A stretch of 64,000 bases of DNA from Haematococcus lacustris (GCA_030144725.1 JASKMD010000025.1:5319208-5383207), one strand, 5' to 3'. Numbered from the stretch's first letter, positions 1 to 15,135 are shown. Notes: generated from the sequence alone by a model not told the origin. Numbers and translations: made by a program.

Positions 1-67
1 GGTCTTGTCATGGCCCATATCTGCAACACAGTAGCCGCCCTGCATGGCGATGAGCTGGAGGCAGCAA

Positions 68-392
68 CAGGTGCCGGTGCTGGTGCCGCCCCTGACCTGC
101 CCACCCCTCGTGCTGCACCCCCCTGGCAGCAGCAGGCAGCTGGTGCTGGTGCTGCCCCTGACCTGCCCCCCCCTCCTGCTGCACCCCCCTGGCAGCAGCA
201 GGCAGTTGGTGCTGGTGCCGCCCCTGACCTGCCCCCCCCTCCTGCTGCACCCCCCTGGCAGCAGCAGGCAGCTGGTGCTGGTGCCGCCCCTGACCTGCCC
301 CCCCCTCCTGCTGCACCCCCCTGGCAGCAGCAGGCAGCTGGTGTTGGTGCTGCCCCTGGGCTGCCCACCCCTCCAGCTGCGCAGCAGGGGGT
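68..392. repeat. 66-bp minisatellite
   Basis: About five tandem units of 66 bp; the block starting ctggcagcagcaggcag recurs at 123, 189, 255 and 321. Because 66 is a multiple of three, the array stays open in several frames and gives a 22-residue Ala/Pro/Gln repeat on the + strand (open 10-651). No domain follows it, so I treat it as a repeat and not as a demonstrated gene. Confidence 0.85.
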
Positions 393-1130
393 CAGGGCGG
401 AGCTGGACACAAGCTCGACACGCAAGCGGAGGGCGGGCGGGAGGGATCGGACCCAACATGTCGAGCAAGGTAACGTAGAAATGGCCTACACACCTTCAGT
501 GGCCTTACCGAGTGGCCAGGTAGTAGGTACTACTCACGAAGCGGTCAAGCAATGCAGCAGCCTTGTATGCTTCCGAGCATGGGTGGAGGGGCGTCGTTAC
601 ATCGGTTTGGCGTGCCATGTGCATTGTTTTGACTGCGGCGACTGTCCCTGACTGTTTGCAGAGGCTACTGGGCCACGTCGGTCGCGGCGGTCGGTCGCGG
701 CGAGGCCCGCATGAGCAAAACTGGCATGAATTTGAATGTCAAGATTTGAGCCGCCATAGCACTCAGCACAGTGCACAATATTTTATGTTACAAGCTGCAC
801 AGCATAGCTGAAAGAGTCCTCTATCCAGGGATGTGCGAAACATAAATAGAAACCACGTGGCTGAGACGCGGCGTCGTTTTGATTACCATGGGTCGGTTTC
901 CTATCATTTCCTGTCATTTTTTGTCAGTTGGGGTCGCCTGATTGGCAGCCTCCTCCTTCAGGTCGGTCACATGCGCCTTGTCCAGGGTGGCGGCCTGCAG
1001 CTCCTAGGTCTTGGCGTCGATGCCATACCCACACGCCATCCTGATGAACAGCTGCGCCTCCTCGCCGCTCCAGTTCAACCGGGCCCTGGCTGCCTTGGCA
1101 TACAGCTTGACAAAGCGCTCTGCATGTGCA
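393..1130. other. no recognisable gene
   Basis: Only short overlapping reading frames without motifs are visible. The one identifiable piece is a transposon-end fragment at 893-945, listed separately. Confidence 0.5.
893..945 (+). mobile_element. transposon end fragment
   Basis: The stretch beginning gggtcggttt, containing ctgtcattttttg and ending gttggggtcgcctga is a diverged copy of the right end of the element at 7425-8642. Only the end is visible; no partner end was found nearby. Confidence 0.5.
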
Positions 1131-1136
1131 TGCAGG

Positions 1137-1206
1137 TCAGGTCAGGTCAGGTCAGGTCAGGTCAGGTCCAGGTCCAGGTCCAGGTCCAGGTCCAGGTCCA
1201 GGTCCA
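1137..1206. repeat. (GTCAG)n / (GTCCAG)n microsatellite
   Basis: Several copies of GTCAG pass directly into several copies of GTCCAG, a unit-length switch typical of slippage evolution. Open frames across it (RSRSRS, WTWTWT) are repeat artefacts. Confidence 0.85.
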
Positions 1207-1214
1207 GATTCTCA

Positions 1215-1757
1215 AAAGAAACAGTGAAGCGATGACCCGAAGCTGGGAGTGAGCCTCAGCCGGGTGCTGGAGGTGCGCCAATAACTTCCTCTCGTCTTCA
1301 TGCAGCCCCGGAGCACTGCGCCACCCCGGACTTTGATGACCTGCAGGCAATCACAATCAGCACTTTGACAGGCCAAGGTACAAGGTGTCGACATACAATG
1401 CGGGGGCACACAAGGCGGGGGCGGACCCGCACCTTGCGCCTTTGTGTCTTCCCTCCCCTGCGAGCCTGTCGTTGTTTTCCTTGAGGCGAGCGAGAAGCTG
1501 CAATGGAACCAACAAGAGCGACGGGTTGGTACACAGTGCGGAGCTCACGGCTAGGGACACGCAGTCAGCTAACGACACGCACCTTTCAGTTTCTTTGCCG
1601 GGCCCTTCTTTTGCTTGGCGCTGCCCTTCCGTTCCTTCTTAGCCATCACGCGATGTGTTTTGCGACAGGCAGTGGCCTTGTCTAGCAACTTGGGTTTCCC
1701 GGGAGAGTCATGAAATGATGTCGCGTGTAGAAGTGAAAAGCATTCAGCATTCAACAT
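1215..1757 (-). pseudogene. Fanzor 5' relic
   Basis: On the minus strand 1215-1350 encodes a degraded form of the second exon of the Fanzor-type gene: HSQLRVIASLFLLRI matches HSQLRVIASLFVLRI of the copy at 50800-50990, and VIKV.GGAVLRGC is also shared. The flanking intron sequence (gactttgatgacctgcagg, then a run resembling cacaatgcgggg) is conserved as well. Sequence from 1575 to about 1720 is shared with 7185-7325 and encodes a Lys/Arg-rich stretch (MAKKERKGSAKQKKGPAKK) that could be a nuclear localisation signal of the same family. No catalytic part is present, so this is a relic. Confidence 0.55.
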
Positions 1758-2632
1758 TCAGAAGTGAAAAGCAGTCAGCATGGCTCGCCTCCATAGCTGA
1801 ACTCATATATTTCTTTACTTGGGCATCAATCCATGAGGCAACGCCAGCCATCCACAGCATACTACGGGCATGACAGGGCTGTCGCAAACCCGCAATCTGA
1901 CCATCCAGTTTCACTTCATTTCCGAGCCCATGCAGCCATGTACATTCTGCCTCGTATGCCAATCCGTCTCGTAATGTCGAGATCCTCCCGTGTGCATGAC
2001 GGGCCCACTAAGCCACCAAGTAAGCAGATGATCACTAGCAGAAGTGAAGCACAGTGTCGTTGTAGTCCAAGGGCAAATGCCATGGCAGAGAATGGCAAGG
2101 ATCCGGGTGGCCACGTCAGGATCCTAGTACTCCCAAAGGCCAACACAATAGCAAAAGCGGTGGGTACAGGCCCTTGCAAGTTTCATGTGCCTGGGGCCAT
2201 AGGGCCCAACAAGCACCATTACCCAACAGCGGCACATGCTCAATAGCAGGCAACTGACCTGCGGCTCAATTGCGCCTCTTCATTCTGGGCCAGTGAAGCA
2301 TGGGCCACCAAACCGGAGTGTATAGGCACTCTTTGTAGCTGGCTGCTGGGCCCGGCTGCACAAGCTGGTGGGGCCTCACCCATGGCCACAGCTACTACCA
2401 TGGCCACAACACACCGTGCTTTGGCTACCGCCAGCAGCTTCACTTGCACCACTCCCAACCAGCCAGGCTAATGTTGCTTTTGCTCCGGCTGGATGCTTGG
2501 CCTGTGGCGAGGCTGCTCAACCCAATCATCCATCATCCATCCACCAGCCTGGTGTGGCTGCCCACTGACTCTGCCGTCTGGCTCCAGAAATTGCCTTAGG
2601 CACAGCCCTCCCCCTATCCAGCTTTGAACCAC
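1758..2632. other. spacer downstream of the KH gene
   Basis: No motif, repeat or convincing exon was seen. This lies 3' of the minus-strand KH gene and should contain its 3' UTR. Confidence 0.4.
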
Positions 2633-5340
2633 TCACTCGTCCCTTGGGACACCACTGGGCCCACCCTCCTCTCGTGCAGCACGAGCACGGCTCTGATTCA
2701 GCTTCTCAGACACCATTGCTTCTGCCAGCTTCACTGCGCCGTACATGCCGGTGATGCTGACCTCCCGCTCATTATTTTCCATTTTGGCGCGGTCAGAGAT
2801 TTTGATGGTCACCCGGGCGCTCTGTTAGGGCAAACATGCCCACGGGGTCAGTTTCAAAACCTGCCTTGGCCTGTGCTTGGTACATGCATTGCAACTGCTC
2901 ACTGACTTGGCTGTCGCCACGGCTGCCACAGGCCTAGGCAATGGTCCTCAGCTGCACCAGCATGGGTGCTCTGCACACCTGCTGGATCTCCACCAGGTGC
3001 TGACCCTTGCGGCCAAGGATAGCGCCAACATCATCGTTGGGCAACCATAGTGTCAAGGAGGCCCGGACCTGTAAATGTCAAGCACATTTTTCAGTAGTTA
3101 ACTTGCAAGTACGACTTGAGCCTTAGCGGACGTATACGACGGGCCAACGGGCATAGTTTTGTTTAGTTGACGGGTCATGGGGCATGCCTTTGGTACATTT
3201 AACAGGCCCAATGTCGTGTTTACTAGATAGTTGCCTTGACTTTGTATACACCCTGCAACTCGATGAGAATGTCCCCATTGTCTTGGACTCCTTAACTAAT
3301 TGGGTATGATGCATTTAGCCAATCACCTCACTAGAATGTTATTACTTCCCATCACGAGAAAAGCACAGTTTGTCATATCCCTGTGATGGTCGGCACTTCA
3401 GCCTCAGTTTCCTCTCAGTTTTCATAGTGTGACACTACTCACTGTTTTGTGACGTACATTAAAAAAATGCCAATACCGTACTCTCCCGATCGATTCCCGA
3501 AGCCTCGGAAACTATAATTAAAAATAATATTCCCGAGCCAAAACTTTCATTGTTTCAAGTTCCCCGATGGCCAAAGTACGTCTAAAGTCACTTCTGAGAA
3601 CATCTTCGTGCATAGAAATAATCAAGCCTCCCACCCCATTAATTTCACATCAAAATTATATGATCGACATTGTTGACTATCGAGGTCTCTCTTGACAATT
3701 GAGAGACATCTGGAAGCGTTGTTCATCGTGTATAAGGAGCTCGCGGTGCCGATTAGCAGCCGCGTCGGCGGCACTGATGCCCCGGACCACTAATTAGTCC
3801 ATTGCTGGCACTTTCGTCAAGGTCAACTTATTGTTTTACCACATCCCGAAGGACAAAACAATTACATTGTTTACTCTTTCCCGGTTTCCCGAAGGACAAA
3901 AAACGATTCGGGATAGGGAATCGATCGGGAGAGTACGGTAGACTGAATGATACCTTTTGTCATCAATTACATGCCGAGGGGTGAGAACAATGTGCACTAT
4001 TACTGAAATGCATTACAAGAAGCAAAGAACAAGCACATGTGCCCCTGCGACTGCAAAGATACGGCTGTTGTGCGCCTGGCCTGCCTCAGCTCACCTGAGT
4101 CAAAACTGACTTGGTTGTGGAGGATCTGAGCGGCAGGACAACGCCTTGGTTGGTGGCCAGTTGTAGGGTAGTCTCCATGTAGGACGCAAAGCCCTCATGC
4201 ATAGACAACTGCAAGCATGCACACAGCGCAGATACTCACAAGAACGCTGACCATTTGATCCAGTTTAGTTGCCACTATTTCATATGACACACCATTGGCT
4301 CAGTGCTAGGCTGCTGCCTCAGGAGTTGCGGTTGCAACCCTGGCTGCCACCACCCAGAAGTGCCAGCGGGTTTAGCCCAAGGGTGCTGGCAGTTTAAGGC
4401 TCAGGGCTGCAGCCGCAGTGTGTGCACTCACAGTGTTGAGCACTAGGGCCACGGCCCTCAGCACCTGGTCCCTTGCCCCAGTCACAGCAATGGTGCGTTC
4501 TGGGTCACTGGGCGTCAACTCAGCCAGGGACTGCACCCGGATGGTGGCGCCTGAGTCGCTGATGAAGTCACGCACTGTCTGCCCTTTGTGCCCTATCAGA
4601 AGCCCGCACAGTCGACGAGACAGGGCGAGCTTGACCTGGACAGTTAGGAGCAGCATCAAGCACAAGCAGTATAAGACATGAGCATGTGACATGGGTAAAT
4701 GTAAGCACATGCATCAGCAACTGCCAGCTGAAGCTGATTAAACACATGTTTCATTAGCCACACCTCATCCTCTCGTTCATCCTCTCTTGCAGGCCTGCCA
4801 TTCCTTGACTGGCTGCTGGCAGCGTCCCTGGACACTTTCTCCAATATAAGAAAGATAGCTGTCAGCACTGAGTGCAAGCAGCCTGCAGCGCGCATTGGAT
4901 AAATGGAAGCATACGATAGTACCACACTGCTCCTATAAAACACATCTGGTGAACACCAACGATTGAAATGTCACATGCCTGACAACAGCAAAACACGGTC
5001 GCTGGTGCCTGCAGCCAGCAAGTGTATCCACCTAACATCTTGGCAACAACTTAACCCTGATAGGAACCCTGGACCTAAATACCCAAGCTGCGGTCACAGC
5101 CATTTGCCATATGTGGTAAGGGTGTGTGCAGGACTTGCATTCGTGAGAAATGAAGGTTGGCCATACCTGGGTAAAACTCGCCGGCCCTTGATAACTGAAT
5201 CCTGGCCCCACTGCTGCGCTGCAACTGCTCGATGTTGGCTCCGGCCTTGCCAATGACGGAACCCGCGATTGCATTGGATACCAACAGCTTTGTTGCCACC
5301 TGCTGCGTCCCAGAGTCTATTGATGGATGCTGGTCACTTC
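2633..5340 (-). CDS. three-KH-domain RNA-binding protein, BTR1/Nova-like (5' end unresolved)
   Basis: Seven consecutive phase-compatible exons on the minus strand: 5340-5167, 5008-4979, 4882-4764, 4635-4432, 4208-4095, 3068-2979 and 2821-2633 (TGA at 2635-2633). KH1 spans the first three (LLVSNAIAGSVIGKAG, IQLSRAGEFYPG, TSDRVLLLSG, SVLTAIFLILEKV). KH2 is in exon 4 (CGLLIGHKGQTVRDFI, ERTIAVTGARDQVLRAV). KH3 spans the last two (DDVGAILGRKGQHLVEIQQ, then ARVTIKISDR and EVSITGMYGAV). All three GxxG loops are intact: GKAG, GHKG, GRKG. Order and spacing match plant BTR1 and animal Nova/PCBP proteins, which bind single-stranded RNA in splicing, localisation or translational control. The intron after 4979 starts with GC instead of GT. 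A MITE lies in the intron between 4095 and 3068. The first listed exon begins in phase, so at least one upstream exon with the start codon is missing. Confidence 0.85.
3474..3940. mobile_element. MITE with 23-bp perfect terminal inverted repeats and TA target site
   Basis: The left end TA-CCGTACTCTCCCGATCGAT (3474 on, continuing ttccc to 3498) is the exact reverse complement of 3916-3940, which ends ...GGGAGAGTACGG-TA. The interior is AT-rich against a GC-rich background, carries short subrepeats of cccgaaggacaaaa near 3846 and 3888, and encodes no transposase. TA duplication and short size suggest a Tc1/mariner-type or related non-autonomous element. It lies wholly inside a KH-gene intron. 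Confidence 0.85.
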
Positions 5341-5429
5341 CTGCAAGCTCGGCGAAAAAGTCAGCAACACCTGGTACGCTCCAAGACCAGCGCATCGAGG
5401 GGCGGAGCTCATTAACCCACCATCGCAAT

Positions 5430-6336
5430 ACTTGGCCATGTCTGGCGCGACAAACGCAACACCTTCACCCTGAAACAATGCAGCCAAGGCAATTGGGCTG
5501 GGTCAAGTGCTACGCTCCGGGCCAGCACGTGGGGCCTGCACCAACCTCCATGGCACGAAGGTAGGCGGGAGGCGAAGCCCTTCGTGGAAAGAGATAAAAT
5601 GCGATGTCAAACGGTGAGAGGGCGGGGAGGGAAGTGTTGGACCGTGAGGGCCTCGATTCTTACACCCACATGCAGCACATGCACAAGTTATAAAAAGATG
5701 TCCGCTGTAGGCAGATTCTCCCCAACATCTTCACTGCATGAGGAGAGAAATGTGTCGGTAACAGCCGTGGTCATATAGATAAATCAAGACTCACGACGAG
5801 CGACGATCTTTTATGCCGTGAACATCAGCGGGTCCACCTGTTGATGCATGTTGCTAGTAGTTGCTAGTAGTTGTTACAGGTTGTTACAGGTTGTTACAGG
5901 TTACAGTTATTACAGCTGTTACAGGTTGTTACAGTTGTTACAGGTTGTTACAGGTTATTACAGGTGCAGGAAGGGTTTACCCTGAAGCGGCATGCTAGCA
6001 GCCTAGTAACTGACGGCTTTATGGGTGTAAACCACCTCTCTCTAATTCTTTGAAGATATAGAGTGAGCTTAGACTCTCAGCAAGGGTGGACAAGCAGCCT
6101 CCATGCCGGACTCCTCAGTTTTCGTGCCTTTTTCAGTTGCCAGTGCACTCACCAGCTGACATCAGGAGCATCCAGCAAGTCTACAGTTAACATGCTGGAC
6201 TCAGCTACTGCCATGGTGGACTCAAAAGCTGCCTATGCACTCTAGTCCAAGGATTGCCGTGCCTGGGTGGCTTTAGAGACTAGAAGCCAGCATCAACTCA
6301 CCCGTCAAGTGCTCGCCACATTCTTGCTTCTCTATG
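5430..6336. other. 5' flank of the KH gene; no other gene seen
   Basis: This should contain the missing first exon(s) and promoter of the minus-strand KH gene; an ATG GAG on the minus strand near 5550 is one untested candidate. Apart from the GTTACAG array at 5851-5966 nothing else is recognisable. Confidence 0.4.
5851..5966. repeat. GTTACAG / TTGCTAGTAG satellite
   Basis: Irregular tandem copies of TTGTTACAGG with intermixed TTATTACAG, preceded by two or three copies of TTGCTAGTAG. Confidence 0.8.
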
Positions 6337-7325
6337 CAGCCCCCTTATCCCTCAGTAGGGCCTCCAATTGAGCCATACCACTAGGGACCACTAGTGGCCA
6401 CTAACGGGACGACTCAAATGGTGTTAATGGGCTGTGTGGGGTATACCAATGCACATGGACATGGTGCACGAGTGCCTACCACCTACAATATTGCCTGACC
6501 CGTGAGGGCTATAGTCTAGAGTTAGCATGACAAACATGCGCTGATTGTAAGCTGATGACAGCTGAAATGGGGGGGCGCACTACTGTGCTTCAGCAGGCTG
6601 CTGCTGCTGCTGGGCCTTGGGTGGCTTGTCTCGCAGCCGCTTGTAGCCCAGGCCTGGGTACTCCTTGCCCTTGGCTGGCAGAGCTCCCTGGTCTGGCCAG
6701 TAGCACAGCTCCAGTGGCCGCCACTTGCTCTCCCCAATGCGCTGCATGTTCAGCGCTGCATTGCAGTCCCTGTCCAGCCACCTGCCTGGCTGTGGCGCTG
6801 GCTTGGCTTTGGCAGCCTTGCCCTGGGCCTTGCCTTTGCCCTTGGTGGGCTGGGTAGGCTCAGCTGCCTGCTGAGCCTTGGTGCGCTTGCTGCGCTTGGC
6901 AGGAGGGGGAGTGCTGGGCCCTGGCTCTGAGGCTGCTGGCTGTGTGGCTTCCTGGCTGCTGCATGGGGCCTGTGGGGGCTTGCGGGGGGCCACTACTGGG
7001 CACCACATCAGGCCCCGCACTGGCAGGTCACGCTGTTGGCTCCAGGCTGGGCGCAACAGGCAGTGTTCCAGCTGCCCTGCTGGGGGCTTCCAGTCTGCAC
7101 GCCTTGTGGACGCCTCATGGTCCAGCTCCTCCTCACAGGGCTGCTGGCCATTCACTGCTGAGCTGACCCGGGTGGTGCGGTGCCCTTTGCCGGGCCCTAA
7201 TTTTGCTTGGCGTTGCCCTTCCGCTTCTTACCTATCACGCGATGTGCTTTGAGACGGGTGGTGGCCGTTTCTAGCAACTTGGGTTTATAGAGGATTCATA
7301 GAGTGATGTCGCGTGTAGAGAGACG
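6337..7325 (-). mobile_element. Fanzor element copy A (truncated)
   Basis: The left part (6337-6580) carries the family-1 terminal block, which starts cagcccccttatccctcag and contains ccactagggaccactagtgg, then the conserved 3' noncoding block ending in a run of seven G. The coding relic follows. From about 7185 the sequence changes to the Lys-rich tail shared with 1575-1720. The true right terminus is not clear. Confidence 0.65.
6580..7183 (-). pseudogene. Fanzor C-terminal fragment, copy A
   Basis: A single open frame covers the C-terminal third of the family: NGQQPCEEEL, WKPPAGQ, WSQQRDLPVRGLMWCPVV, a Pro/Lys-rich linker with AKRSKRTK (possible NLS), RuvC-III LDRDCNAALNMQRIGESKW, then LELCYWPDQGALPAKGKEY and a poly-Gln tail. 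The N-terminal two thirds, with the RuvC-I and RuvC-II motifs, are absent, so it cannot encode a nuclease alone. It is the cleanest C-terminus in the window and shows what copies D and E lost. Confidence 0.75.
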
Positions 7326-7348
7326 TGCAGCAGTGTAAGGCAGCTTCT

Positions 7349-8795
7349 CATTCAGCTTCTCAGACACCATTGCTTCTGCCAGCTTCACTGCGCCGTACAT
7401 GCCGGTGATGCTGACCTCCCGTCGGGCGGCCCCAACATGGGGGTGGTAATGTTCATGCAAATACTCTCTCAATTCTGCAACGTTTTCGATACCGTTTATC
7501 ACATTGGTAACTGCAAAGCAATGCGCGTCATTTGACCATCAGCGCAAGCCATTGGAGTCTTTGCTCGCGTACTGCCACATGTGCCCGCGAACAAATCACA
7601 TCGGCGAGACGGGTCTCCTTGGCACGGTGAGCCACATCGCTGAGACCCCATCTACCTAGCGTAGTGAGCTGGTTGTGCACAAATGGAATGTCCGGCAAAC
7701 ACCCAACGCGATGCCTGCCGGGCGTGCAGGGCGCCTAGACGGGGTGATTGAAACATCTGGGCGTATTCGCTTTCGCCAAATACACTATTTGGGTCGGCGC
7801 ACACTAAGGTAATACCGGGTTACACCCCCCCTCCTCCACTGTGCCCTTCACTGTGTTGCACCCGCTGCACCCATAGAAAAAGCGATACGTAATGTTTGTT
7901 CTTGACTCACTGGTGCATCTCTTGAAACAAATTGCACATCAAACAACCCAGGCCTCTATCAGTTTGACATCTTCAAAGTGACATCATGTTTTCCAAGTAG
8001 AATCAGGGCCACGGGGCTGTGGGGTGGCAGTTGAGCTATGAAACGTTGCACGCAGGTGGATGGGATGTAGGGGAGTGTAACTCTCAGAGGAGCCGAGTCC
8101 AAACTCGGTCATGGTGTGGAGTTGTGCGACTGACTGCATGGCTCTGGCCCTGAGATCGGCTAAGGGAGTTGGGGGTCACAGACCAAAGTGAGCTTTTGCC
8201 TTGTCTGAGTATGAGCGTTTGTAACACTGTCGTAGATGAGCTTAACCTAGTAAGTAGCATGTTGTAAGTCCAAATGGTCGAGCTGTGGCATTGCCCTCAA
8301 GGTATGGGGAGAAGGTAGGCTCAGTGCCACATTTCCGCAACCGCTCTCCGATCCGACTGCTGCTGTCGACGCGCATGCTTGTGTAGAGCAGCCTAAGTGA
8401 CGCGCGCGGTCGCAGCGATGACTGCATGCCCCGAACCGGCTCAAATTTAGATCACTGACTTTGACGCTTTGCTGTGCACGGCCTACCCAGTGTATAATTA
8501 TTCTGGATGGGTGAAAGGTAGCTGGCTGGGTTGGCTACATACTGAGCCAGCTAGCATTGAATTTGGCGCAGCGAGTGCAGAGTTACAGCCGTCCTACTAC
8601 CAGGGGTCGGTTTACTGTCATTTTTTGAATGTTGGGGCCGCCTGACCTCCCGCTCATTATTTTCCATTTTGGCGCGGTCAGAGATTTTGATGGTCACCCG
8701 GGCGCTCTGTTAGGGCAAACATGCCCACGGGGTCAGTTTCAAAACCTGCCTTGGCCTGTGCTTGGTACATGCATTGCAACTGCTCACTGACTTGG
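7349..8795 (-). pseudogene. duplicated last exon of the KH gene, split by a transposon
   Basis: 7349-7421 repeats the part of the KH-gene final exon that encodes EVSITGMYGAVKLAEAMVSE; 8643-8795 repeats the rest of that exon plus adjoining intron (matching 2759-2911), including the acceptor. Removing 7422-8642 with one copy of the short duplication restores collinearity. The copy lacks all other exons and is a dead partial duplicate in the same orientation, about 4.7 kb from its source. Confidence 0.8.
7425..8642. mobile_element. DNA transposon with GGCGGCCCCAACAT inverted ends
   Basis: Left end GGCGGCCCCAACAT (7425-7438) and right end ATGTTGGGGCCGCC (8629-8642) are exact inverted repeats. 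TGACCTCCCG is present on both sides (7412-7421 and 8643-8652), with three extra bases (TCG) on the left. The interior has no recognisable transposase, so it appears non-autonomous. Its right 370 bp recur in reverse complement at 41938-42250 and its outermost 50 bp at 893-945. Confidence 0.75.
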
Positions 8796-9439
8796 CAACT
8801 TTCAGCTCAGCCCCCTTTCCCCACAACACTTGCAGTCGACTGCCCTGCCCTATCAGGATTACCAGGACTGCCCTTTCAGGACCCTACTCCCTGGCTTAGC
8901 ACTTGGCCCTGCTCCTACCTTGTCATGCCCTACCTGGAGCTACCTGGAAGCCCCCCCCCCTTCGATACCCAGGTCCCTATGCCGCTCCACCTTTGAATAC
9001 GTACAAGGGAGGAGCCATGGCCTGGAGGGGGCACGGCCTGCTCCCACCACCACACGCTACCCTGGCAGCTGCACCCCCTGCAGCCCCAGCCCCTCTCCAC
9101 CTGCGCCACCAGGGACTCCGTGGAAGGTATGTTCCTATGCAGCCTCCTGCCCCTGCCCCTGCCCCTTGGTGGTGGTGGAAGTAGTACCTGTCACACTGGT
9201 GGTGCGGCGCCAGGCCTTGGGTGGAAACAAGGCCACCTGCAGTGGCTCAGCGCTTGCGCTGTTTTGCGGTGAACGCTCAACGTGGTGCTGCTGGATCTGA
9301 ACCGCTGTAAAACCGCCAGGCAGGCTTGACTGCAGCCATCATAAGGCGTCTGGTAGGGCTACAACGGTATCTATGAAGTCTGGTACGGCTGCCAGGGCAC
9401 TGCCTGCCTGCCTTGCCCCTTGGTGTAGTACCTGGTGGG
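8796..9439. other. Pro-rich low-complexity spacer, no supported gene
   Basis: Overlapping frames in all three + phases are rich in Pro, Ala and Ser and show no motif or consistent splice structure. Confidence 0.4.
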
Positions 9440-9600
9440 TTTCCACCGTCAGGCCACGAGCAGCTTCCACGGGATTCACAGGAACACAACTTCCACAGAA
9501 CCCCCTGGAAGCCGCCAGCCGAGACGGTGCACCACTATTGCCGGCTGTGTCAGGAATGGAGCCAGCAGCGTGATGTGCGGTCAGGCTACGAGCAGCAGCC
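9440..9600 (+). pseudogene. Fanzor fragment (plus strand)
   Basis: The plus strand encodes TPWKPPAETVHHYC and, further on, EWSQQRDVRSG, corresponding to WKPPAGQVHH and WSQQRDQAVRG of the copy at 59127-60332. It is a short isolated piece in the opposite orientation to the other copies and overlaps the 3' flank of the PAN-like gene. Part of it (caggccacgagcagcttccac) also duplicates the PAN-like gene's last exon at 9616. Confidence 0.5.
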
Positions 9601-9614
9601 AGCGTGATGCGCGG

Positions 9615-13012
<3,398 letters not shown>

Positions 13013-13116
13013 CCACCCTGAAGAGGGTAGAGGGACAAGATCCGATGCAATCAGACCAGGTTGAATCACTTGCATTAGGACCATTGCATAAGAGATAGAG
13101 CTGGTGCCGGGCAACA

Positions 13117-13328
<212 letters not shown>

Positions 13329-13732
13329 GTCACACACCAGGAGGCGGGGCATGGGGGTGGCCAGATCCGGCCAACAGTGCCACCCCCAGGGGTAGGGCGG
13401 CAGCAGTGGCTGGGCCAGAGGCTGGGGGGCTGGGGCTGACTGCTTGGTCCCCTGGTGGCCCCCCAGAAGGAGCGGGGGCCATCAAGGAGTTGGCGCTGAG
13501 TGGCACCTGCTGGGCTGAAGGGTGGTGAGCTGTCTGGTGGTTGGTCAGTTGATGGCTAGAGGGGGCCTCCCAGCCGCAGACTTCCATGTCATCCCCCCTG
13601 GAGTTGGAGCCTGATTGGCAGCACTGGTGGACCCCTGTCGGCAGCCCATAGCAGCAGCACATGCAGCAGCAGCACATGCAGCACCAGCAGCAGTAACATG
13701 TCAGCAGCAGCATCAGCATTAGCATTAGCATT

Positions 13733-13841
<109 letters not shown>

Positions 13842-14077
13842 ATCTTAAACTGAGCTGGCAGTGCTGATGAGAGCAGGGTGGTCAGGGAGGCTGGGGAGGC
13901 TCCTGCTCTATAGCAGTCAGCCCGGGAGAGCCAGGGCTGCAGGGCTGCAGGAGGGGCGCAGGGCAGCCCAGGGCTGCACCAACACCCCCTCACCCCCTTC
14001 ACAAGGTTCAGCTGGTTAGGGTGTGGTCGGATGCCAGGCTGCCTCCCCCCTGGCCTGGCCGCCGCAGCCCCCCTCAC

Positions 14078-14785
14078 CTTCCAGGCCCAGGGCCTCTCCC
14101 CCCTCAGCCTCCACACTGATGGGGTGCGACTGCGGCAGGGGCCCGCACCCTGACCCCTGCCCCACTCCACTCCCTGCCACGCCAGCTACCACCTGCTGCT
14201 GCTGCTGCTGCTGCTGGTGTTCTGGGTAGTTGGCTGCTGTGGGTGGGGCTGGGCAGGGGTGAGGTGTGGGGAGTGATCCAGGTGTGACCTGGGTGTGACC
14301 ACTGCTGCTGGCCCAGCTGTTGATGGCTGATCTTAATGCCCAGTTGGGGGTCAGCATCAGGGATTGAAGGCGGATGCCTGAGATCAGGGGGCAGGAAGCA
14401 CGGGCAGAGAGGAGGCTGTAGAATGAAAGGGTCAGGGGCAGGGGGTTTCTATCCAGAGAGGGGCGGGGAGGAGGGGGCCGTTTGTGCAGAGGGTGCAGCT
14501 GCATGGTCTGCATTGGTGTGGACGCCAGCATGCAGCAAGGAAGCGATGGAAATGCCTGTAGCTGCTATAGACCAGGGTAAGTGCAAGTAATGCAATCAGG
14601 TTTGCAGCAGCAACACAGATGGGAGAGGCTTAACCTGTTTTGGGGCATGTGAAGTTGTGTGTCGATGACCACCATTGTAGCAGGGCCAGGCGCTCGTACG
14701 AGTGGCCTGTCTCAACAATGATAACTGGGTCATTCAACAGCTCGCGGGTAATTGGACACAGAAAATCCTCCGGAGGGTTTTGCAT
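14078..14785 (-). CDS. U-box domain E3 ubiquitin ligase, first exons
   Basis: Exon 1 (14785-14635) starts with ATG and encodes [34 protein letters not shown] and FTCPKT. Exon 2 (14377-14078) completes the codon and gives [14 protein letters not shown]. This is a full U-box: CPI, DPV, (G)HSYER, W, CPxT(G), LxPNxALRxxIxxW. U-boxes recruit E2 enzymes and act as ubiquitin ligases. A Gln-rich linker follows, then a strong donor (AAG|GTGAGG) at 14078/14077. A phase-matched continuation encoding ASPASLTTLLSSALPAQFK lies near 13905-13850, so the gene runs on downstream and probably includes the PAN-like repeats to 9615. It is divergently arranged with IF-1, about 350 bp between starts. Confidence 0.85.
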
Positions 14786-15135
14786 GTCTGGAGTATGCGA
14801 TGGGCTGCCTATGGAGGGAAGTGGCTAAGTGGAAGTCATGGAGCAAACTACCGGAGCAGTGTCGGATGCCGAGCGGCCACCTCAGCAAGTTAGCTTGAGC
14901 ATTCTGTCATGCCCCACGAGCATTTCAACTGGCACGGTTGCGAGCGCGTAGGTGACCGCGTGGGTGGGCGGATTCGAGCAGTAAGAAAGTGTGGCAAAAA
15001 GCACAAGATGGCAAAGTGCCGTGGGCTGCGGCATAACTCGGTCGCCTACTCTAAGCTCCTACTGTTTATCCCAAGGCTGTGGCATACAAGCATGCAGGGG
15101 ATGATGTGCCTTGAGAGCAGGACCAGGGTGCGTTT

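Noticed and set aside
6555..7252. Plus-strand frames over the Fanzor copies (for example AAGPWVACLA..., also at 44157, 53422 and 58952)
   Set aside because: They are antisense shadows of the conserved minus-strand coding sequence; the conserved motifs are on the minus strand.
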